64,000 nucleotides of DNA from Desertivirga sp966211215 (lineage in GTDB: Bacteria > Bacteroidota > Bacteroidia > Sphingobacteriales > Sphingobacteriaceae), in NCBI GenBank assembly GCA_966211215.1, contig CBIHNR010000002.1:1-64000 (forward strand), written 5' to 3'. This document shows, piece after piece, positions 34,079-42,554 of this stretch. The notes under the pieces were generated by a model. It worked only from the letters and a program-made list of their open reading frames with translations. It did not search any database and was not told the origin of the DNA. Made by a program: the position numbers and the translations under genes. Position 1 is the stretch's first letter; the number at the start of each line of letters is the position of its first letter.

Positions 34079-35236
34079 CTACTTTGCCTCTTTCGAGAAA
34101 ATATCAGCAAGGAACGATTGTAATTCTTCTCCCCTTAAGTTCTTCGCTATAATTACTCCTTCGGGATTAATTAAAAAGTTCTGTGGGATTGAGCGTATTC
34201 CATATTTAACGGCTACTTCATTATTCCAGAATTTCAGGTCAGAAACATGAGTCCAGGTCAGCTTATCGGTTGTGATAGCCTTTAGCCATGCTTCGCGGTT
34301 ATTTTCGCGGTCGAGGGAGACCCCTAGAACCGTAAAGTTTTTGTCCTTATAAGTATTAAAAGCTTTCACCACATTAGGATTTTCCTGACGGCAGGGCCCG
34401 CACCATGATGCCCAGAAATCCAGCAGTACGTATTTACCCCTAAAGCTTGAAAGTTTAACCAATTTCCCATTTGGGTCTGCTTGTGCAAAATCGATAGCCT
34501 GAGCCCCAATAGCCGTCCTTCTAATACTTTCCAGAGACGTTTTGAAAGCAGCAGCTTCCTTTCTGTTTTGTATCTCAGGTGCCAGCGAGTTAAATAGTGT
34601 GTCTAGCTCTGTAGATTCTGGATTTGCACTTGCAAAGTTTTGCAAAGCAATGAAGCTGACAAAACTTTTAGGATTATCGTAAATGAATATCTTATTGATG
34701 GCATTGCGCTCAGCAACAAACTCATTATAGCGGGCTTGCAAGCTCGCTGTAAATTCAGGCGATGCCTTTTTTTCCGTCGGTGCCGTTTCGTACTCGGTAT
34801 TTAGCGCAATTATCTTGGCGTTAACCGGCTTTAGCAAGGCTAAAAGCTTTTGCCCCTCTTCGTTTATCTTATTACCGGCAACAATTGCTTTAGAAAGCGA
34901 ATCTGGACTATTTACAGTGGTTGTACCTTCAACAAGGTATAGGGTAATTACATCGATTTTTGATTTCTGATTGAGGCTCCTCAATCCAACACCTTTATAA
35001 TCCATTACCAGGGCCGCCATTGTTATAACGTCAACCCTGCCGGTGAAGGTGAATGCACCATCCTTCATTATCAACGAATCAGCCCTTTGGGCTCCATATT
35101 GAGTATACGTTAAATAGACTTTAGAAGGGGCATCTATCTTGCCAACCTTGCCCTGTATTGTAAAACTGAACTGAGCCTTTAATCCTAAAGGAATCAATAA
35201 AAGCAGCGAAAAAAATATCCGTTTCATCACAATCAA
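34079..35236 (-). CDS. DUF4369-thioredoxin fold protein (TlpA-like disulfide reductase)
   Basis: A 385-residue exported protein. A signal peptide is followed by an N-terminal DUF4369 domain (about 25-125), a helical linker, and a C-terminal TlpA/ResA-type thioredoxin domain from about 245. The CxxC is in WASWCGPCRQENP, and the cis-Pro is in RSIPQNFL. It should reduce or exchange disulfides in the periplasm, for example for cytochrome c maturation. It follows the arginase-like gene by 18 bases in the same direction. A second protein of the same layout is encoded at 40.2 kb. Confidence 0.9.
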   Translation of the reverse strand: MIVMKRIFFSLLLLIPLGLKAQFSFTIQGKVGKIDAPSKVYLTYTQYGAQRADSLIMKDGAFTFTGRVDVITMAALVMDYKGVGLRSLNQKSKIDVITLYLVEGTTTVNSPDSLSKAIVAGNKINEEGQKLLALLKPVNAKIIALNTEYETAPTEKKASPEFTASLQARYNEFVAERNAINKIFIYDNPKSFVSFIALQNFASANPESTELDTLFNSLAPEIQNRKEAAAFKTSLESIRRTAIGAQAIDFAQADPNGKLVKLSSFRGKYVLLDFWASWCGPCRQENPNVVKAFNTYKDKNFTVLGVSLDRENNREAWLKAITTDKLTWTHVSDLKFWNNEVAVKYGIRSIPQNFLINPEGVIIAKNLRGEELQSFLADIFSKEAK

Positions 35237-35254
35237 TTATCACTAAATACTAAT

Positions 35255-36439
35255 CTACACTAATTTTTGGTAAGTGCGCCACCATAAATCTGGCATTTCT
35301 CCTGCAACTGCAATTTGGTAATCCTCATATCGGCAAGGAACTAAATGGTAACGTTCGTTGCCTGACATGCCGACTGGGTAGGGCACTTGCATCCACCAGC
35401 GGTCTGATTTTTTGCTTTTTACGAAGATCAGCTCGTGAGAGTTATCACTTAGCGAAGCCCTGTATATTAAGTATTGGGATTTTGGTTGCAGCGGGAAGTC
35501 TTGTTTGCGGTTGTAAAAACCATCGATAAAATACCATACCATTTGTGCTACGAGCATTGCCGTTTGTCCGTTTTGATCATAGGCAGGGTTAAACTCGTAA
35601 AAACCGATAGAACTCAATTTATCACTCATGCCTGCATAGCGTGTCAACTGGCAGGCTTGCTCGCCATAAAATCCATTTGGGGTAGCATTAGCGTTGCCGC
35701 ATGCATCAGATGACCTGATTGCCGAGATATCAAAGCTGATTATGTTGGCGTTCCGGATCACCGGTTCGGCAGCTGGCATATTGTTGGTGAAATCACCGAG
35801 GCGGTTAACATCAAACAATAACTTTTCCATCACCCTAAGGCTCTCCTGGTTTACAAAATAGGTTTGGTACCCAATATTGCTGAAGTTAAAAAGATAATTA
35901 GGCTGGTGAAGAAAGATCTTGTTAAGATAGGCATTCGAATGAGTTTCAATCGACTCCATATCAATAGAATCATCTAAGTCGAATTTGGAGTCAATAACAA
36001 CGAGATCCGCTTTTTGCTCAAGCTCTTCATACGCCATATATTGGGCATAAGTTAAGTCCTGGCCGCCACCGATAATTAAAGGTAGAATATCTTTTTTTAT
36101 CAGTTCGGCAACCGCCGTTTTCAGGGCAATATAAGTGTCGCTAACGCTATGGCCTGCTTTGATATTTCCAAGGTCAACAATTTTAGTGCTGTAGGCACCT
36201 TGGTAAAGGTTGTATAACTTTTCGCGAATATAATCGGGTGCCAGAGCGGTGCCTTCGTTATTTATGGCGTTGCGTCCCTCCAGCACGCCAATAATGGCAA
36301 TGTCGAATTTTTCCTCATCCAGGTTCGGAAAATCAATTGTGAAAATCTCCACCTTAGACCCTAGCTGGCTTGCCAGGAAGCCACTTCTCGAACTCAACTT
36401 TTTCGTATCAACAGGTGAAAAAAAATCAACTAAAGACAT
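35255..36439 (-). CDS. Arginase/formimidoylglutamase-fold protein with degraded metal site
   Basis: A 394-residue ureohydrolase-superfamily protein. The fold is recognisable from LIIGGGQDLTYAQY (121-134), VVIDSKFDLDD (147-157) and ISFDISAIRSSDA (234-246). In active members these are GGDH, DAHxD and SxDxDxxDP, which supply six metal ligands. Here the first His is Gln127, the second His is Lys152 and the last Asp is Ser239; only Asp150, Asp154 and Asp237 remain. A normal binuclear manganese centre is therefore unlikely. It may be a pseudoenzyme or use altered chemistry. It is co-directional with the downstream thioredoxin gene. Confidence 0.82.
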   Translation of the reverse strand: MSLVDFFSPVDTKKLSSRSGFLASQLGSKVEIFTIDFPNLDEEKFDIAIIGVLEGRNAINNEGTALAPDYIREKLYNLYQGAYSTKIVDLGNIKAGHSVSDTYIALKTAVAELIKKDILPLIIGGGQDLTYAQYMAYEELEQKADLVVIDSKFDLDDSIDMESIETHSNAYLNKIFLHQPNYLFNFSNIGYQTYFVNQESLRVMEKLLFDVNRLGDFTNNMPAAEPVIRNANIISFDISAIRSSDACGNANATPNGFYGEQACQLTRYAGMSDKLSSIGFYEFNPAYDQNGQTAMLVAQMVWYFIDGFYNRKQDFPLQPKSQYLIYRASLSDNSHELIFVKSKKSDRWWMQVPYPVGMSGNERYHLVPCRYEDYQIAVAGEMPDLWWRTYQKLV

Positions 36440-36546
36440 CTATAATTTGGGGGTTTATTGCTTTATTCTCTCTTTGGGTTGAAAATCAGTAGGGTAAGTA
36501 GAATGTACCTTCTGCCGGTTTTCGCTCAAATATCAACTTTATTAAA

Positions 36547-36554
36547 TACTTTTG
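36547..36554 (+). promoter_or_regulatory. -7 promoter element of the SDR gene
   Basis: TACTTTTG matches TAnnTTTG, 25 bases before the ATG at 36580. No clear -33 TTTG is present. Confidence 0.45.
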
Positions 36555-36579
36555 AAAGCATTTTCAAATTTTAAGCCGG

Positions 36580-37551
36580 ATGATACTGGTTACTGGCGCA
36601 ACAGGATTTTTAGGTTCTGAATTAGTTAAACAACTTAACAATGGCGGGAAAAAGGTTCGTGCATTAAAGCGCGAAACGTCTATGATACCTTCCATGTTGC
36701 AAGGCTTAGCTAATATTGAATGGTTTAACGGAGATATGTTAGATTACTTCTCGCTCGAAAAAGCGTTTGAAGGGATTACTCATGTTTATCATTGCGCCGC
36801 CCTGATATCTTTCGACCCGGCTTTCAAAAAACAACTTCTTCGCGTTAATTTAGAAAGTACAGCTCACATTGTTAATCTCTGCCTGGAAAACAACATAGAA
36901 AAGCTTGTTCATGTAAGTTCGGTTTCTGCTTTAGGAGATGCTAAAGAGGGTGCAAAAGTTTCTGAGCAAACCCAATGGGAGTTTAATGGCAGGCAACATG
37001 GATATTCCATTTCCAAATACGAAAGTGAGATGCAGGTTTGGCGAGGAATTGCCGAGGGCCTGGATGCTGTTATTGTAAATCCATCGTTAATTATCGGTGC
37101 AAATGCTGGTTCCAAAGGCACCGGGCAGCTTTTTGACATTGTACGGAAAGGGCTTGGTTTTTATACCAAGGGCAATGTAGGACTGGTGGATGTGGAAGAT
37201 GTTGCCAGGGCAATGATTTTGCTAATGGAAAGCAATGTTAGCGGAGAGCGCTTTTTGATTAATGCATGCAGCATGTCTTCTAAAGAGTTATTTGAAGAGG
37301 CTGCTAAAGAATTGGGTGTTGCTGCGCCATCCCGCGAAGCGAAGCCATGGATGCTGGAGCTGGGTTGGCGTGCAGCAGGGTTTATATCCTTGTTCACTGG
37401 AAAAAATTATGCGCTTACCAGAGATAGCGCGAGGAGTGCGGTTAAGCAGCTGAATTACGCAAACGACAAGTTTTTAAACTTATTCCCTGATTTTCAATAC
37501 AAGCCTGTGAAAAAATCTATTGAAGAAATTTGCAGGAAATTAAAACGGTAA
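36580..37551 (+). CDS. NAD-dependent epimerase / extended SDR family protein
   Basis: A 323-residue extended short-chain dehydrogenase/reductase, nearest in style to dihydroflavonol 4-reductase or 3-beta-hydroxysteroid dehydrogenase types. The NAD-binding GATGFLG is at residues 6-12, the catalytic Ser in VHVSSVSALG, and the YxxxK in GYSISKYESE. The family C-terminal DVEDVARAMI helix is present. The substrate is unknown. It runs toward the phosphatase gene 63 bases downstream. Confidence 0.9.
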   Translation: MILVTGATGFLGSELVKQLNNGGKKVRALKRETSMIPSMLQGLANIEWFNGDMLDYFSLEKAFEGITHVYHCAALISFDPAFKKQLLRVNLESTAHIVNLCLENNIEKLVHVSSVSALGDAKEGAKVSEQTQWEFNGRQHGYSISKYESEMQVWRGIAEGLDAVIVNPSLIIGANAGSKGTGQLFDIVRKGLGFYTKGNVGLVDVEDVARAMILLMESNVSGERFLINACSMSSKELFEEAAKELGVAAPSREAKPWMLELGWRAAGFISLFTGKNYALTRDSARSAVKQLNYANDKFLNLFPDFQYKPVKKSIEEICRKLKR

Positions 37552-37563
37552 TATCTGTATTAC

Positions 37564-37571
37564 TACATTTG
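37564..37571 (+). promoter_or_regulatory. -7 promoter element of the SerB-SerA fusion gene
   Basis: TACATTTG is a perfect TAnnTTTG lying 43 bases before the ATG at 37615, so this gene probably has its own promoter. Confidence 0.5.
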
Positions 37572-37614
37572 CAGCAAATTTTATATCGCATTAGCGCTGC
37601 TTTCCTAATATATA

Positions 37615-38907
37615 ATGAAGAATTTTTACATCATAGACTTCGACAGCACATTTACCCAGGTTGAAGCTTTAGACGAACTGGTACGTATTTCCCTTAAAGA
37701 GCATCCCGATAGGGAAAGAATTTACAAAGAGATTGAAGATTTAACCAATGCTGCAATGGAAGGGCGCCTTTCATTCAGAGAGAGCTTATCGGGCAGGGTG
37801 AAACTTCTTCATGCAAAGGACGAGCATCTAAAGTTATTGGTTAACCGCTTAAAAAAGAAAGTTTCAGCATCATTTTCTCGAAATAGGGCATTCTTTAAAA
37901 AGCACGCTGACGATGTGTTGATCGTTTCCGGGGGCTTTAAGGAATTTATTACACCGGTAGTGCTTCCTTACGGTATTAAACAGGAAAATATCTATGCCAA
38001 CACATTTCAGTTTGATGAGCAAGGCGAGATTATCGGATACGATGAAGAAAATCCACTATCAACCGAAGGCGGAAAAGTAAAGCTTTTAAGAGAACTGAAC
38101 CTTCAGGGAAATATCTTCGGCATTGGCGATGGTTATTCTGATTTTCAGCTGAAAGAGTCTGGCTTAATCCAGAAGTTCTACGCTTATACGGAGAATATTG
38201 CCCGTAAAAGTATCCTTGAAAAAGCTGACCATATCACTCCGAGCTTCGATGAGTTTTTATACCTGAATAAACTGCCAAGCGCAATTTCCTATCCTAAAAA
38301 CCGTATTCTTTGCCTTATTGTAGGCAATGTGCCGGAGGAGGCCATTAATGTTTTGAAGAAAGACGGTTTCTCGATCCGACATAAAGAAACATTTGAAGAA
38401 AAGTATGTATCCGATGTTGGTATGTTGCTTTTAGGCGAAGGGCAATCTGTTACTGATGCGGTGTTGGAACGTGCTGTTAAGCTGAAAACCATCGGGTATT
38501 TAGGTAATAGCCGCCCGGAGTTGTCGCATGATATAGCTACTGAAATGGGGATCGTGATTTTCGACGATGCTAAAAATAACCCTCGTAATGTGAAGTTCAT
38601 TCCTAAAAGGATGGCAGAGTTTATTAACAAAGGAGATACCTATTTAAGCTCTAACTTCCCTAACCTGCAATTGCCTAAGGTTAAAAATGCCCACCGCTTA
38701 ATCCATATCCATAGCAACGTACCCGGAATTATGGCTCAGATTAACCAGGTATTTGCAAACCATAACATCAATATTTTAGGGCAGTTCTTAAGGACTAATT
38801 CGCAAATCGGTTATGCTATCACTGACGTAAGTGCGGAATATGATAACCAGGTTTTAAAGGAACTGAAAGAGATTCAGCATACCATTAAGTTTAGGATACT
38901 GTATTAA
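37615..38907 (+). CDS. HAD phosphatase (SerB-like) fused to SerA substrate and ACT regions
   Basis: A 430-residue chimera. Residues 1-225 are a HAD-IB phosphatase of phosphoserine phosphatase type: Asp8 and Asp10 (DFDST), Ser105-Gly-Gly, Lys154, and Asp172/Asp176 in GDGYSD. Residues 228-325 resemble the substrate-binding part of D-3-phosphoglycerate dehydrogenase. Residues about 333-430 match the SerA C-terminus: AEFINKG, NFPNLQLP, RLIHIHSNVPGIMAQ, and the end TIKFRILY, an ACT serine-sensing domain. The NAD-binding Rossmann domain is missing, so it cannot be a working dehydrogenase. Likely a phosphatase with ACT-based control in serine synthesis; the role is inferred. Confidence 0.85.
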   Translation: MKNFYIIDFDSTFTQVEALDELVRISLKEHPDRERIYKEIEDLTNAAMEGRLSFRESLSGRVKLLHAKDEHLKLLVNRLKKKVSASFSRNRAFFKKHADDVLIVSGGFKEFITPVVLPYGIKQENIYANTFQFDEQGEIIGYDEENPLSTEGGKVKLLRELNLQGNIFGIGDGYSDFQLKESGLIQKFYAYTENIARKSILEKADHITPSFDEFLYLNKLPSAISYPKNRILCLIVGNVPEEAINVLKKDGFSIRHKETFEEKYVSDVGMLLLGEGQSVTDAVLERAVKLKTIGYLGNSRPELSHDIATEMGIVIFDDAKNNPRNVKFIPKRMAEFINKGDTYLSSNFPNLQLPKVKNAHRLIHIHSNVPGIMAQINQVFANHNINILGQFLRTNSQIGYAITDVSAEYDNQVLKELKEIQHTIKFRILY

Positions 38908-38930
38908 TATTAGATTGTATTATATATAGA

Positions 38931-38963
38931 AGCCTGGCAGATGTTTGTTTGCCAGGCTTTTTT
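38931..38963 (+). terminator. Terminator of the SerB-SerA fusion gene
   Basis: A perfect 9-bp stem AGCCTGGCA / TGCCAGGCT (38931-38939 with 38950-38958) is followed by six T. It lies 24 bases past the stop. Confidence 0.85.
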
Positions 38964-38970
38964 GTTATTC

Positions 38971-40032
38971 CTATTTCAAATTTACAACCGCATTTTCAAC
39001 GAGATAGTCTTCAATATATTTTTTAACTGCCGCTTTCTTTTCCAGGTTGGTAATCGCCTCATATATTGGGGCAATGTCCTGGATATTTATTAATTCAGAA
39101 TTTCCTACTGTCGATGATTGAACCCAGGCTTCCGTGTCCAGGGTAAGAGCTTTAGTCTCAGGGTTTATTATTGTTTTAAGTTTAGAAATATCACCGCCTG
39201 TGACTTTGAAGCTAACTCGTTGTGCGAAATTGCCAGCAGATCTAGCTTGTGTATGATCCAGATATCCCGAAAACATTCCAAAGATTTTTCCGAGGGAAAC
39301 CGTTAAGCCAAGCTTTGCAGCTTCTTCTCGATCTGTTTGTTCCGTTTCGGCCTGGTAAATAACTGTCAGTTTAGTGCCCAAGTTAATACGAGTTAATATA
39401 TGAGTTCCATATTTTTTTACCAGTTCTGCAGGGGTATGAGTCTCAACATCAGAATGAAACGATGGAAATGCATATTGGGAAAGGGAACATGCGAAGTAAA
39501 AAGTTTTATAAATTCTTTGGTGAGAGTAACAGCCATAAATAAATTTTGATGACAATGCGTTGGTCCCCTGGAAGTAGTTAACAATTTCCCCTTTGAAATA
39601 TCTCTTATAATCCTGGTCTTTAAGTCCAAAAAATCTCGAATCCATTACATTCGTTGAAAGCTGCCGGGCAAATTCTGCCGCATTATCCGTCGCGTAGACA
39701 TGCGGCCATGATGATGTACTCCGGCTTGTTTCCAAGCGTGTTGGCCAATCTTTTTTTAATCTTACGAGATCAATTATTGGCTGCCTTGCAGACGAGGAGT
39801 CTGCGTATTCGCCCGTTACATCATACCCATAACCCAATAAATGATATTCCCCACGGCTGGGGGCATTGCTGTTGTATACGGTTAGGTCATTAACTGTTAT
39901 AGAATCGTTGGTTAAAGGTGCTTTGGTTATTTCCTTTGGTGTTTCCTCTATTACAGCGTTTTTTTTACATGAGCTTAGAGCGGCAGCCAGAGAGAGGCAT
40001 AAGAAGAATGAAGCTAATTTTATAGAAGCCAT
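38971..40032 (-). CDS. MACPF-domain lipoprotein
   Basis: A 353-residue predicted lipoprotein (signal peptide with lipobox ALSSC, Cys22, followed by Lys-Lys-Asn). The centre carries the membrane-attack-complex/perforin signature: Tyr208-Gly-Thr-His211 in KKYGTHILT, followed by a Gly-containing strand. Clusters of residues that could form the transmembrane hairpins lie on either side (EFARQLSTNV and the Gly/Ser/Ala-rich YLDHTQARSAGNF). In Bacteroidales, MACPF lipoproteins such as BSAP-1 kill related strains. Others have no known role. No immunity gene is evident next to it. Start at 40032 gives a well-formed signal peptide. Confidence 0.85.
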   Translation of the reverse strand: MASIKLASFFLCLSLAAALSSCKKNAVIEETPKEITKAPLTNDSITVNDLTVYNSNAPSRGEYHLLGYGYDVTGEYADSSSARQPIIDLVRLKKDWPTRLETSRSTSSWPHVYATDNAAEFARQLSTNVMDSRFFGLKDQDYKRYFKGEIVNYFQGTNALSSKFIYGCYSHQRIYKTFYFACSLSQYAFPSFHSDVETHTPAELVKKYGTHILTRINLGTKLTVIYQAETEQTDREEAAKLGLTVSLGKIFGMFSGYLDHTQARSAGNFAQRVSFKVTGGDISKLKTIINPETKALTLDTEAWVQSSTVGNSELINIQDIAPIYEAITNLEKKAAVKKYIEDYLVENAVVNLK

Positions 40033-40195
40033 AAGAAGGTTTAGTTTATTTAAGTGTTAGAATGAATTCGTTTATGCTGATGTACTTTAATAATGTTTTA
40101 GGTAGCTTAAAAAGCTTAATTATTGGACAAATATATGCTTTGTTTTTATTTTGAGCCTCTACGATAGATTACTTTGGAAAAAGCAATCTCACACT

Positions 40196-40227
40196 TTTGT
40201 TTTCAGTTTACAAATTCCATAGTTTAG
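40196..40227 (+). promoter_or_regulatory. Likely promoter of the second TlpA-like gene
   Basis: TTTG at 40196-40199 is followed after 20 bases by TAGTTTAG (40220-40227), one mismatch from TAnnTTTG. The spacing is right for a Bacteroidota sigma-ABfr promoter. The ATG is 20 bases downstream. Confidence 0.45.
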
Positions 40228-40247
40228 TATCCTAACACACCTAAATC

Positions 40248-41426
40248 ATGAAAAAATTCTTAAATATTTTCTTTCTTTTAATATCTGGAGTTGTTGCCTC
40301 AGCCCAAGGGAAATATCAAATTCAGGGGCATGTTAAAGGCTTGCCGGACAATACTGTAATTTCTTTAATGGAGGATAATGGGAGTGTACTTACTACAATA
40401 GCAGTGGACACCTGTTTCAATGAAGCTTTTTCATTTCAGGGTAAAACAAATGGGAAAGAAGCGCAGCGATTATTATTATCTATCTATGGCGATGTTTTTC
40501 CTCCTATACGCCTGGACGTTTGGGTGGCTTCCAATAGTATTGTCAAAATCTCCGGCAATAATAATTTTTTAAAGACCTGGAAAGTTGAGAGCAATGTCAA
40601 AGAGCAAAAAGAAACTAACCGTTTCATTCAAGCTTCTTTCGCAAACCTTGAGAAACTTCAGGAGGTGCTTGTTGCAGAACGGAAGCTATCTGCCAAAAGG
40701 AAGAATTCTACGGATGATGCTGAGAAGGCAAGGCTCAAAAAAGAAATGGCTGCAATTGCTTCAATCCGCGATTCTTTACAGCTGCTAGTCAGTAGTAAGG
40801 ATTTGGAGGTATTGCAGCAATCTCCCGTATCAGGCATATGGTTAGACAGGTTAAAAAGCATTGCTATTGCTGTAAGGTATAATAAGAAAAACAGCAAACT
40901 GCGTGAGCCTGCGGTGCAATTGCTCAGCCGGCTTACGCCTGAACAAAAGAAAAGTCAGGCCGGACAGGAAATTATTAATTTTCTTTTTCCGGCTACAGTT
41001 GTGAAAAAAGGGGAATTAATGGCTGATACCGACTTGTATGATTTGAATGGAACTCCCCGGAAACTGGAAGATTATAAGGGAAAATATTTGCTGCTTGATT
41101 TTTGGAGCATGGGGTGCGGCCCTTGTATGATGGCAATGCCCGAATTAGGCGAATTCTCAGAAACGAATAAAGATAAGCTTACTGTTATAAGCCTTAGTCT
41201 CGATACCAAAAAAGAAATCTGGAAAAAAATTTCTGAACAGCAGAAGATTTCCTGGGTGAATTTGAGCGATGGCAAGGGGATGACAGGAATAGCCGCCAAA
41301 TATGGTGTTGAAGGCATTCCTCATTATGTTATGATTTCGCCTGAAGGAAAGGTATTGGGATCCTGGGTTGGTTATGAGAAGGGCTTGCTAGCCAGGAAGT
41401 TTGCTGAGTATGCTAAAGGGGATTAA
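40248..41426 (+). CDS. DUF4369-thioredoxin fold protein (second copy)
   Basis: A 392-residue exported protein with the same layout as the protein at 34-35 kb. It has a signal peptide ending near SAQG, a DUF4369-like beta domain, a Lys-rich helical linker (RKLSAKRKNSTDDAEKARLKK), and a C-terminal thioredoxin domain. The active-site CxxC is in SMGCGPCMMAMPE and the cis-Pro in EGIPHYVM. It should be a periplasmic disulfide oxidoreductase. It is followed 48 bases later by a dienelactone-hydrolase-like gene. Confidence 0.9.
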   Translation: MKKFLNIFFLLISGVVASAQGKYQIQGHVKGLPDNTVISLMEDNGSVLTTIAVDTCFNEAFSFQGKTNGKEAQRLLLSIYGDVFPPIRLDVWVASNSIVKISGNNNFLKTWKVESNVKEQKETNRFIQASFANLEKLQEVLVAERKLSAKRKNSTDDAEKARLKKEMAAIASIRDSLQLLVSSKDLEVLQQSPVSGIWLDRLKSIAIAVRYNKKNSKLREPAVQLLSRLTPEQKKSQAGQEIINFLFPATVVKKGELMADTDLYDLNGTPRKLEDYKGKYLLLDFWSMGCGPCMMAMPELGEFSETNKDKLTVISLSLDTKKEIWKKISEQQKISWVNLSDGKGMTGIAAKYGVEGIPHYVMISPEGKVLGSWVGYEKGLLARKFAEYAKGD

Positions 41427-41474
41427 GAGTGGACGTCTGAACCTAAGTATAAACTATTAAAGACTTAATCAGTT

Positions 41475-42362
41475 ATGGATAAAATCAAAAAAGAAGACAT
41501 CAAACAAGAAGTGTTTGACCTTTATGACGATTACGCCCACAATCGCGTCAACCGGCGCGAATTTGTGCAAAAGCTATCCACATTTGCAGTGGGAGGGCTC
41601 ACCGTCACGTCTCTTATGAGTTTTCTTGCGCCGGACTACCAGGATGCGATCCAAATAAAGGCTGATGACCCTCGATTGAAATCGGAGTACGTGAATTATA
41701 AGTCCCCAAAGGGAGGTGGAACGATTAAAGCCTTGCTTTCAAAGCCGGTTGATGCGAAAGGTAAACTTGGAGGAATTGTTGTTGTTCATGAAAACCGTGG
41801 CTTAAACCCGCATATTGAAGATGTTGCAAGGCGAGCGGCATTAGCAGGATTTATTTCGATAGCTCCCGACGCGCTAACTCCGCTAGGCGGATATCCCGGC
41901 AATGATGATGACGGCCGTGCCCTACAAAGTAAACGGAATAGAGATGAAATGTTAGAAGATTTTATTGCAGCTTATGATTATCTGAAAGGGCATAAACACT
42001 GTAATGGAAAAATAGGTGTTGTTGGTTTTTGCTTTGGCGGATGGATTGCCAACATGATGGCAGTTCGAATTCCAGATTTGGATGCAGCTGTACCATTTTA
42101 TGGAGGCCAACCAGCAGGCGAGGATGTTCCAAAAATCAAGGCTCCGCTGCTTTTACATTATGCCGAGCTTGACACCCGTGTTAACGAAGGTTGGCCCGCA
42201 TACGAAGCTGCCTTAAAAGAAAACAAGAAAGAATATACGGCTTATATGTACCCTAAGGTGAACCATGGTTTTCATAACGATACAACCCCTCGCTATGATA
42301 AAGCTGCGGCAGAGCTTGCATGGAAGCGAACTATTGATTTTTTCAAAGAGAAATTGAAGTAA
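41475..42362 (+). CDS. Dienelactone hydrolase family protein with Tat-like signal
   Basis: A 295-residue alpha/beta hydrolase of the dienelactone hydrolase family. The nucleophile is the Cys in GFCFGG (about residue 184), with an Asp in AELDTRV and the His in VNHGFHN completing the triad; VVVHENRGLN forms the oxyanion strand. The N-terminus contains a twin-arginine-like stretch (RVNRREFVQKLSTFAVGG) before a hydrophobic segment, so it may be exported by the Tat system. tatA genes are in the window at 12.0 kb. Physiological ester substrate is unknown. Confidence 0.88.
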   Translation: MDKIKKEDIKQEVFDLYDDYAHNRVNRREFVQKLSTFAVGGLTVTSLMSFLAPDYQDAIQIKADDPRLKSEYVNYKSPKGGGTIKALLSKPVDAKGKLGGIVVVHENRGLNPHIEDVARRAALAGFISIAPDALTPLGGYPGNDDDGRALQSKRNRDEMLEDFIAAYDYLKGHKHCNGKIGVVGFCFGGWIANMMAVRIPDLDAAVPFYGGQPAGEDVPKIKAPLLLHYAELDTRVNEGWPAYEAALKENKKEYTAYMYPKVNHGFHNDTTPRYDKAAAELAWKRTIDFFKEKLK

Positions 42363-42374
42363 GCTTTATATCGA

Positions 42375-42480
42375 CAAGCTACGACAGGAGGGCACCGATT
42401 GGAGACATTACTGAAGCCGTAGTGTGTCATCTCGACGACAGGAGAGAACTTAGCAGAAGTGCCTGATACGCTTTAATATC
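42375..42480. repeat. Short direct repeat (ACGACAGGAG) in intergenic DNA
   Basis: ACGACAGGAG occurs twice, near 42379 and 42434, in non-coding DNA between two genes. The surrounding TGTCATCTCGACGACAGGAG looks like a dispersed intergenic repeat of this bacterial group, but I cannot confirm other copies from this window. Confidence 0.35.
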
Positions 42481-42496
42481 CGCTCACAAAAAAGTA

Positions 42497-42526
42497 ATCC
42501 GCTCAAAGCCGAAGCTTTAAGCGGAT
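42497..42526 (-). terminator. Terminator of the cytochrome-like lipoprotein gene
   Basis: ATCCGCT / AGCGGAT (42497-42503 with 42520-42526) encloses AAAGC / GCTTT around a CGAA loop, with one mismatch. On the minus strand it is followed within 4 bases by a run of T. It lies 28 bases beyond the gene's stop. Confidence 0.75.
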
Positions 42527-42554
42527 ACATGGCCGTGTGCAAGCTCTATTTATT

